Shown here piece by piece: positions 56,523 to 64,000 of a stretch of DNA of 64,000 bases. The stretch is from Pseudopyrenochaeta lycopersici. Its lineage: Eukaryota; Ascomycota; Dothideomycetes; Pleosporales; Pseudopyrenochaetaceae. The notes under the pieces are model-generated. The model had not been told where the DNA came from, made no database searches, and saw only the letters and a list, made by a program, of their open reading frames with translations. Where the stretch lies: the NCBI GenBank assembly GCA_003313425.1, contig NHZP01000039.1:186001-250000 (forward strand). Direction: 5' to 3'. The translations under genes were made by a program, and so were the position numbers. Each line of letters begins with the position of its first letter. The stretch's first letter is position 1.

Positions 56523-58758
56523 CTTGAAAGATCTTAAGTCACTGAAACGTAGCCTTGGGCTTGGAAGTAAGAGGGCGAAGTGGTGGATGCTTTCGTTGCG
56601 ATGGGTTGTCTTCTTTTGCACAGCTAACTTCACGTTCTTATACTCTATCATGGCCCGGTGCTCGGAGTTGGAGGTCTTGTCTTCCGAAGAATACCCTAAA
56701 AGGCTCGAAAGGTCGTCATCTTGGTGGTACGCAAATGGCCACTTGTTATGCGCCTTGTTCCTTCGTCCTACGCCCTCAGTGCAACCATCATCTATCGAAC
56801 AGGTGAGATGTCACGCTATGAGCAATGATCTGCTACACAGTACCATCGAATCCGACCATCCGCTCGATCCCTCGGGCGAGAAATGACCCACAGACCAGGT
56901 CAGTTGATGCAAACCTTGAGAAATATCTGGTGTGCTCTCCACTCCAACGATATTTGCCTTCCTCATTAGGCATGATGGTCTGTTGGTGATTTCATGGATA
57001 GAAACTGGAGGATCTTACCCCGCATACTACGTAGACCACCCAGCTTAGCTTAGGATTTGAAGGACTTTTTCTCCGACTGCTCACCAATCAGTCCCATCTT
57101 CACGGCTGAGCGAACCACGTTGGGCTAGGAGCGACCCATATATCGATCCTTCACGCTGGATGCCTTAAGATGCCAACGTTTACCACGGACGTCATGCATA
57201 GCCAAAGAATCTTAGGTTATGTCCGTGTCGCAGGGAAAAGATGCATTCTGATCGATGAACCGTGGCTTCTCGGACCGACCCGTGCAAACAAAGTTCTGTT
57301 CGGCGGGAATTGCACTCCGGCTGTCGCCCCATCGTATTCAGATACGCTAAAAGCCATGTACGCAAACAATGCAATAAAATCAACGCTCAGACTGCTAAAA
57401 TGATAGTTGCGGATTAGGGGCTAAGCGAAGTGCAAGTGTTGAACCGCATCTAGGGATCCTGCGCAAGAATTTTCTAGTAGCGATATATGACCGTAAGACA
57501 GAACTATCATGCATCCATGTCAGTCTATGGCCACAAATTATGAAGCATATACTCGGGGCCTGGGGCGCGTCTTAGTTATCCGATTTGGCACTATCTCCAT
57601 TGAGTGCTACACACTTTCTTCATTGGCAACCGCGCGAAGCCGGGGCAGCATTCCAACTTGGGCATTCTAGGCAATTATGAATATGAAACCATTCTGAGTA
57701 TAGACACCCCGGGCTAATTCAGACCCGTTGAGCGGCACCTGAAGCAGAAAGCCGCTTCCATATAGATTTCATAATACTATTCGTTAAAGCCAGCCGGTAC
57801 TGAGGCGCCACCTGGACCAGAGCAAGTTGTTGGGCTTATACATCCATGAAAGTAAGATTATTTCGGTCATGGGGTCACCAGAGTGCTGCAACGGCAGGGA
57901 AGGTTATGCCTCGCCGTATCGTTGGTTGCTGCCCAAAAATACGAAGATGCTCATGAGTATTTAGCGTGGATATGAGCCGGTACCGGTCGAAGTTAATATT
58001 TAGCAAGTAAGCTTGGAATACTGCTTTATCGTATGCACTGGTAGTCTTACCTATAGGTATCCGAAGCTGAGTTTGGTGGAACTTCGCTTGCGATTTGATC
58101 ACTTGACGCAACCCCGTCATCGCGATGCTTTGAGAACAACGATGTATGTTGATAAGGGTTGCTTTATTTTACAGACTTTGAATTAGCAGTAATTTAGAGC
58201 TGCAAAAGCCACCTCTTGTTACCTTTCGCATGAAGGTCTTGCCCATACTTTTCGTCCGCTGTATCAAGTACTCTTGCGCTAAGGTGATTTGATCATGCTT
58301 ACGGTTTGGACCTTCGGCACTTCATAAGATGTGCTCAACGCTATAAAGTGAGTCAGGCACTCTAGTTCAGGTCAGCGGGCTACCGGTCAACCAATAATGG
58401 ACGCACATCGAGTTACTTAAAACGTTTACTCTACATTCTGCATACGAGTGTGTGACGAGTCATCCTACTCACATTAATTAAATCTCGTTCCATCAACCTA
58501 TAGTTCCATTGACCTACCGATACCTCATAGTATCCTTATAAACTTATTCTCCACGTCGAGCTTGGCCGTCACGGAGTCTACATCATAGTAACGAGAAATC
58601 GTACCCGTATACCACACTTGATACGATCTAAATATGCCGATTTTCCTATCAAAACATGTGGATGATACCGCCATTCTTAATTTACATGTCGCTTTTCTGC
58701 TTCGCATTGCAAGATCGTCAATCGTCCTTCACGGTCCTATATCATACAACCTCTTACT
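56523..58758. other. About 2.2 kb without a supported gene
   Basis: The first 150 bases are the promoter and 5' leader of the peptide-precursor gene. Beyond this only short open frames are seen, for example 57170-57403 plus (77 codons), which has no motif. No repeat or AT-rich shift is apparent. Confidence 0.4.
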
Positions 58759-59552
58759 CTAGTCCTCTTGTTGAAGCCTACCAACCCTTGCCTCTGCTAC
58801 TTCTACCGCTTCCTTCTTGTCCAGATAAACCTGCACTCCATATGCCACGACCAGCACAAGCGAGAAGATGGTCAATGGGATCATGATCATGCGGTATGCT
58901 TTGGTTTCGTTACACGCCTGTATAGTGTTCTTCCAACGAGGATCGTACCAACGACTGGTAATGAGCTGGCCAATCTCGCATGCTACAAGTTCGCGTGAGC
59001 AGATAAACACGTTGTCGGCGTTTAGGCCATCTCTCCAGTCGCAAGTGGACTTCTTAAGATCTACGCGGTGTACGGACGCCCAGATGAAGCTTACGAGCGT
59101 AGTCAGGAAGGCGCCGGCTGTGAGGGCGATGGCGGGGATGCGCACCCAGGATACAATCTTGCAGAAAGTTCCGTAGGCCTAGCATAAGTGTTAGTATAGA
59201 ATTATTGGCCAGTATGAGAAGAAAGGAGTTATCTTACTGTTTGACTTTTAGCCGGCTTCAAGGTGGAGACGAATATAGCGAGTCCGAGGATGCCGGCCAC
59301 AATGTTCATGCCATTTGTCACCCATAGGAGATTCTCGGTAGTCCAGTCGTACTTAAGCCAGACCATGTGGTAGGGAAGCTCCGGGTCCGGGTTATATACA
59401 TGTCCCCACCAAACGTACTTATCAGGCGGGTAATCCCTGGCGAGAGTGAAGAAAGCATTGCCGGTGAGATAGAAACTAGCCGTGGAGAGAGCAACAAGCA
59501 CCAAAGAGGTCACAAGGATGGTGTACTGGACGATGAGGTTGGTAGAGACCAT
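58759..59552 (-). CDS. Four-TM membrane protein of unknown function
   Basis: Exons 59552-59238 and 59178-58759 join in phase 0 across a 59-nt GT-AG intron, giving 244 residues. Hydrophobic segments are YTILVTSLVLVALSTASFYL (TM1), LLWVTNGMNIVAGILGLAIF (TM2), IPAIALTAGAFLTTLVSFIW (TM3) and IMIPLTIFSLVLVVAYGVQV (TM4). A Trp/Tyr-rich loop (YVWWGHVYNPDPELPYHMVW) lies between TM1 and TM2. A Cys-containing loop (CDWRDG; CSRELVACEIGQ; CNET) lies between TM3 and TM4, probably extracellular and disulfide-bonded. The topology recalls claudin/tetraspan-like fungal proteins, but I do not recognise a family. Confidence 0.75.
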
Positions 59553-60229
59553 TGTCACACCAGGCAGTGTACTTTAAGATCTCGTGATAGAGCGATGTAA
59601 CGGGATGGTAGGTGCAATATTCAAGGGAACACAACCGCGTCTTATATCCAAGAGCCGTTTCATACCCCACCACACAAACTCGTGTGGATGGATATTAATC
59701 AAGTTAGAACGATCAAGAGCGCCAAGCTTAGGATCATGGCACGCCTTAAAACGTCGCTGTCTTCGCATGCAGGTTTCTGTCGGCGAGCACAAATCCGCGA
59801 CTGCGACATGTAGTGACAAACACGCAGTATTGACTCGGTCGTGGCATGAAACCAAGCTACTACTCGGTGCAGGCGTAAATCAGCTGTTCTTATATGCTCA
59901 AAATGCCGGATCAGGTATTGTGTTATGGCTTGTTGTCATGCCACTACTGGGAACCGAGTACACAAGCGCCAAACCCAAAAGGTCTTCGCTAGAATACTGC
60001 TGTCTGATAGGGCACGGCATCCAAGCGAATGACCATGGGTGGTTACAAACCCACTTGTTTGGTTCTCGGAGGCTTAAGGCAGATTCTGCCTCGTGTGGTT
60101 TGCCTAGGCGTTGGGAAGGCACACATGGCCCGGCGTACAGCAGATGGAACATGTAAGCTTTCATCGCCAATATTGGAGAACTTCGACTCCACGTGATAGA
60201 TTCGAATGCCTATTCTTTCCAACTATCTC
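59553..60229. other. Intergenic, no gene seen
   Basis: A plus-strand frame 59584-60156 is open for 190 codons but lacks any motif or compositional support. It overlaps the probable promoter of the four-TM gene. Confidence 0.4.
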
Positions 60230-61112
60230 TTAGTAGTCATCATCTCTCCTGTCATCATCATACCTCTGCTCGTCTCTTCCCTCGTCGTACGCGTTATCCA
60301 TACGGTCACCGAAGTCTTCCACGTTGTCGACCGCATTGTCCCATCGATTTTCAATGTCTTGTGGTATATCCTCGACCTCTTGCACCTTTTGGCCTGTCCA
60401 ATTGGCAGCGTTCTCTGGGAAATCCTCGACATCGTCAACAGCGTTGTCCCAGCGGTTCTCGACACGATCGCCGAAACCTTCCACACGACCGACTTGCTCG
60501 CCTGTCCATCCCGCTGCGTTCTCGGGAAAGTTGGACACATCATTCTCCAGGCGATCCTTGTCGCGATCCCAGCCTTCTTCTACACAGGTCTGTTAGTACT
60601 GCTCCTCCATACCGAGCATATTGCTCTTATGGAAGGAAACATACTCATTTCCTCGCCTTCATGCATGAGGAGCGCCCCACCGGCGAGCCCGGCAGCCCCA
60701 GCAGCTGCGTACTTCCACCCGTTTCCTCCTTGCTTCTTATGCTCTTCTTGCTGGTAATCACCCTGGCTCTGGTTGTATGTGTTCTGATTGTATGCGCCCT
60801 GGTTGCCATATCCGCCTTGGTTGCCGTAGCCGCCCTGCTGTTGCCCGTATCCCGGGCCGGGATACGTAAATGTTCGCTCACCGGTCTGCTGGTTTACAAA
60901 AAGCCATCGGTTATCGCGGGCATCCCACTCAGCAAACCTGAGCATTGAAATACAAAGTCAGTTTGTCGTCACTGCAGTTCACACTCGGGCCATTCTCACC
61001 ATGGTGGGGAGACAGGCGGTGGGTTGTTTCCGCCCTGAGAACTTCCATGCTGTTGCTGGCCCTGGTGGCCAGAATGCGTGAACTCAGAGACAAGTTCGTT
61101 GAGGAAGCCCAT
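60230..61112 (-). CDS. WW-domain protein with Gly/Tyr-rich and duplicated acidic segments
   Basis: Exons 61112-61000, 60937-60645 and 60579-60230 give 251 residues. It starts MGFLNELVSEFTHSGHQGQQ. The WW domain (about 32-62) reads PPWFAEWDARDNRWLFVNQQ, then TGERTFTYP, with both Trp and the terminal Pro present. A Gln/Gly/Tyr-rich low-complexity stretch follows (GYGNQGGYGNQGAYNQ), then a short Ala/Gly hydrophobic segment (YAAAGAAGLAGGALLMHEG). The C-terminal third contains a 36-residue unit repeated twice (FPENAAGWTGEQVGRVE... and FPENAANWTGQKVQEVE..., each ending NRWDNAVD.VED). WW domains bind Pro-rich ligands; the partner is unknown. Confidence 0.85.
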
Positions 61113-62381
61113 TGTAAATGAAGTGGTCTAAGGTAGTGAGAGTTATGTGTTGACTAGCAGACCTTGGTGGGGGGATGAGGTGCGCTATTTATCTCTTCTA
61201 TGATGTTGGCCATTGCGGTGCATCAGTTAACCTGCAGCTCTTGCAGATCAGTTCAAATCGGTGATTAGCAATTATGAGATCCAGCCGAATGGTGCATACA
61301 TTGCGTAGCTGCAGCATAGCAGAAGCATGTTGATTGATGTGGCAGCGCCATGGGTCTGGTGCGGTTCTGGCCCCGGATACGAGCGAAGAAGGACCGCGGT
61401 AACCTCGCATCCAAAAGCCCGCAGAGGACACAACCAAAGACATCCCATCAGTGGTGGGCGAAAAGATTGACAGCAGGACCACTTGTGAATCCACTTGCGG
61501 CCGAGAAGAGCATGGGTAGGTATCCACTGACGACATATGACAGGCTGAGCAAGCCTTCCTAAGCTTTGCTTGGCTTTCGGGTGCGTTCCGAGGCCGGTGT
61601 CCCTGTAGATCATCCATTCAAAGACACTACTTAGCTCACTGAAGTGGCCAATCCTAGATTGAATCAGCTTCTTCGCGACAAGATCGAGGCGCAGTCCAGG
61701 GGTAAATAACGCAATGGTGTCGCTGCGCCACAATGCTCGTCCCCAGCTGCGTTGCATTAGCCACCTCGCTCAGCTCGACTTACTTTGCTTCATCATCGAG
61801 CTTGGATAACGTAGCTTTATGCGACATGACGTGTTGAAACAGCGGCTGTATCTATGCTCAGGCCCTGTCGCTTTTGAGTCTACTGTTTGTCTTCTTCAAG
61901 AGCCATGCATTTTCCTGCAAGCGTTTCCATGAGCGTAAGGATTCCAACCAGGCGTCAAGGACAGAAACATGTACAACGCTCAAAGTCTGGCATGGCTACA
62001 CTTGGCCTTGCAGAACTTCGTGGGGAACTTTTTGACCCGATATCAGTATCACGCCTGATTTTGTCTATATATATGCTGTGAAGCGAGCCCAAGGGGATTA
62101 TCCCTGATATAGCGGTAGGCTGCTATCGCTTTCTTTTATAAAGAGCAGGTGGCGCTAGCTACCAAGGAGTCGTGTGTGCCGTTTGTAAACAGCTTTTGAA
62201 TGCACATTTACTCGACCATCAACTGCGCTATTACGGTTAGATGCGACTGGGTGTGCACTCCATGAAGCAAAACATTCCCCAAGGGGCAGGTCTACGCGAG
62301 CCTTATCGATAAGGTTTGTCGCATCTCCAAAATTTCCACATGATGTCTTGACATAACGGGCACCGCAAACCCTCATACAAA
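61113..62381. other. About 1.3 kb without a supported gene
   Basis: The longest frames (61272-61757 and 61198-61617, minus) lack motifs and overlap in different frames. The last 200 bases are the BUD22 promoter. Confidence 0.4.
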
Positions 62382-63797
62382 ATGCCGAAACGAAAGCGCA
62401 CCTCGCCTTCACCCTCCCAGGCCAAACCTGCATCATCTACCGCGCGTCAAAAGAAGCTCTGTACTCAACGCATCACCAATGCGCTCAAACCACTTCTCGC
62501 TGCTCTGCGCGTCGGCGCTGGCCTCGAGCGACAAAAACACAGCCGCCGCAAGAAGACGGCCCAGGCAAAGAAAGACACGAGAGCCCTAGAACGTCTAGAG
62601 GTTGAATATGCGGTGCTCAAAGGGCTGGACCTGGAAAAACTTGCCGATCAGAATTTGAGGCGGACAATAGGGAAAGTCAAGAGCTTGAAAGACGCCGAGG
62701 CACTGCAAGACTACCTCAATGGCGGCGCAGGGAGTGAAGAAAAGGGATATGAAGGGCGAGCCCCCGCAAAAGACCCAGCGACACTGAACGTGACAGCGCG
62801 CTTGTACAAGGTGGCCGCGGTGAAGAAGGCCGTCGATGAGGTGATTGAAGACTTGAAGGGGATTGTTGGCGCAGGCGAGGGGCCAGAGAAACTGCAGAAT
62901 AGAAACGTTCAACCTGCAAAGAAGTCGAAAGCAGAAGAGGACGAGGATGAGGATATGCCAGACGTGGGCGACGACATGGATGATCCGTACATGGCCTTCA
63001 GTGCCAGGATAGCGGAGCCTTCGTCTGGGGAGGACGAGAGTGAAGACTCAATTTCGGGTGACGAGCGGCCACCGAGTATAGGGGACAGTGAAAGTGAACA
63101 TAATCCGGAGGACGACTTGTACGCTGGATTGGAGGATTCAGAAGACGACTCATTCCAAGGCTTGAGCAGCGAGGAGGCCCAGGAAACCGAGCCTGAACCC
63201 GAATACAAGAAACATTTTCTCTCAGTACAATCACTCTCAGATACTCCTTCATCTGCCTCCGATGCAGACTCCGAGTCAGACTCCGAGTCACTAACAGCGC
63301 CATCCCAATCCAAATCAAAAACCCGGAAGGACACTAAACCCACCACCTCATCTTCATTTATTCCCGCCCTCAGCCATGCAGCTTATATATCAGGGTCTGA
63401 GTCAGAAGCCTCAGATATCGACGTCGATATCGCTCCAAGAAAAAACCGTCGTGGACAGCGCGCGCGCCAGAAGATTGCAGAGGCCAAGTTCGGTGCCAAA
63501 GCGAAGCACTTGGAGAATACAGGAAGGAACCAGGGCTGGGATGCTAAGAGAGGAGCCGTTTCCGACGACAAACGGGGACGGGGCCATAGAGGTGGTGCAC
63601 CAAGAGGACGAGGACCACAACAAAGTGGTGGCAACGCGGAGCCGCTTGGTCAGAAGAAGAGTGGTGGCGTCAAGAGAGATGATAAGGGCGAGTTGCATCC
63701 TAGTTGGCAGGCTGCCAAGGCAGCGAAGGAGAGCAAGAAGCTTAAGATCGATATCAAGGGCGCGAAGGCGCCGGGGAAGAAGGTGGTGTTTGATTGA
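62382..63797 (+). CDS. BUD22: Bud22-family ribosome biogenesis protein
   Basis: A single-exon gene of 471 residues. The N-terminus is basic (MPKRKRTSPSPSQAKPASST, then ARQKKLCTQRITNALKPLLA) and has a coiled-coil-like helical region (about 45-100; ALERLEVEYAVLKGLDLEKL). A long acidic Ser/Asp/Glu central part follows (about 180-350). The conserved C-terminal Bud22/SRFBP1 block contains KNRRGQRARQKIAEAKFGAK and the terminal LHPSWQAAKAAKE...KKVVFD. In yeast Bud22 acts in the nucleolus in 18S rRNA maturation and 40S subunit assembly. Length matches fungal orthologues (about 450-520). The symbol follows the yeast family name. Confidence 0.9.
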   Translation: MPKRKRTSPSPSQAKPASSTARQKKLCTQRITNALKPLLAALRVGAGLERQKHSRRKKTAQAKKDTRALERLEVEYAVLKGLDLEKLADQNLRRTIGKVKSLKDAEALQDYLNGGAGSEEKGYEGRAPAKDPATLNVTARLYKVAAVKKAVDEVIEDLKGIVGAGEGPEKLQNRNVQPAKKSKAEEDEDEDMPDVGDDMDDPYMAFSARIAEPSSGEDESEDSISGDERPPSIGDSESEHNPEDDLYAGLEDSEDDSFQGLSSEEAQETEPEPEYKKHFLSVQSLSDTPSSASDADSESDSESLTAPSQSKSKTRKDTKPTTSSSFIPALSHAAYISGSESEASDIDVDIAPRKNRRGQRARQKIAEAKFGAKAKHLENTGRNQGWDAKRGAVSDDKRGRGHRGGAPRGRGPQQSGGNAEPLGQKKSGGVKRDDKGELHPSWQAAKAAKESKKLKIDIKGAKAPGKKVVFD

Positions 63798-64000
63798 GAT
63801 ACCCTAGATGAATTTATAGTGCCTACGGTCAAGTTGCCAGTCTCATATTATTTGCTGTTGCAGCTTGATTCATAGCACTAATATTTCGATAGTTATCGCA
63901 TCACTGACGTTGGATCGCCTCTAGCTATGTTACTGGACAGAAGTCCTAAAAATTGATCTATATTAATACTGCCAAGGAACCACCGCCATCTGCGACTTGA
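63798..64000. other. 3' flank of BUD22
   Basis: Short downstream sequence to the window edge. No feature was recognised. Confidence 0.4.

Noticed and set aside
59584..60156. 190-codon plus-strand frame
   Set aside because: No family features, and it covers the promoter side of the four-TM gene; probably chance.
60193..60948. 251-codon plus-strand frame antisense to the WW gene
   Set aside because: It is a mirror of the repetitive coding sequence of the spliced minus-strand gene, which has a clear WW domain and in-frame splicing.
1..64000. CRISPR array, bacterial operons or prophage
   Set aside because: Spliced genes, fungal protein families and RIP mark the DNA as fungal; no regularly spaced direct repeats with unique spacers occur.

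Overview
The window looks like a chromosome segment from a filamentous ascomycete. Genes are spliced, with 40-160 nt GT-AG introns. GC-balanced gene blocks alternate with AT-rich blocks in which CpA/TpG is nearly absent and TpA is in excess, the signature of repeat-induced point mutation (RIP). Gene content (GH78/GH79 enzymes, Zn2Cys6 regulator, P450, calpain, BUD22) suits a plant-associated Dothideomycete or related fungus, but the order is inference.

Layout. 1-3518 is a RIP-ruined Ty3/gypsy element, followed by AT-rich sequence and a decayed hAT transposase (about 5380-6416). 6658-9656 is a ten-exon GT28 sterol-type glucosyltransferase. 10080-28826 is a carbohydrate-catabolism neighbourhood: two decayed alpha-L-rhamnosidase pseudogenes flank an intact secreted GH79 beta-glucuronidase-type gene; then comes a complete Ty1/copia element (identical 179-bp LTRs, CCTAG target duplication, seven nonsense codons in one otherwise open frame); then a GH78 rhamnosidase with a frameshift, a Zn2Cys6 regulator and a sugar-porter gene that diverges from the regulator across a 316-bp promoter. 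29250-32747 and 35380-37480 are AT-rich transposon and RIP territory enclosing an intact P450 (32748-34468). In the second block lie a WD40 fragment typical of fungal NLR proteins and an alpha/beta-hydrolase pseudogene mutated mainly in its 5' two thirds. A 274-bp fold-back element follows at 38330-38603.

The right half is gene-sparse: a calpain-like protease with a Gly/Tyr repeat tail, a SIMPL-domain protein, an intronless zincin-like protein whose catalytic domain is interrupted and followed by nine CxxC repeats, a GPI-anchored 5'-nucleotidase, a tentative small two-exon gene, a secreted peptide precursor, a four-TM membrane protein, a WW-domain protein and BUD22.

The best candidate for something undescribed is the three-exon gene at 56133-56522 (minus). 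It encodes an 85-residue secreted precursor that carries the same 14-residue, four-cysteine peptide twice, each copy directly after Lys-Arg. The two copies differ at nine codons, all synonymous, so the peptide itself appears to be under purifying selection. The second candidate is the 836-residue zincin/CxxC-repeat protein at 47680-50190.
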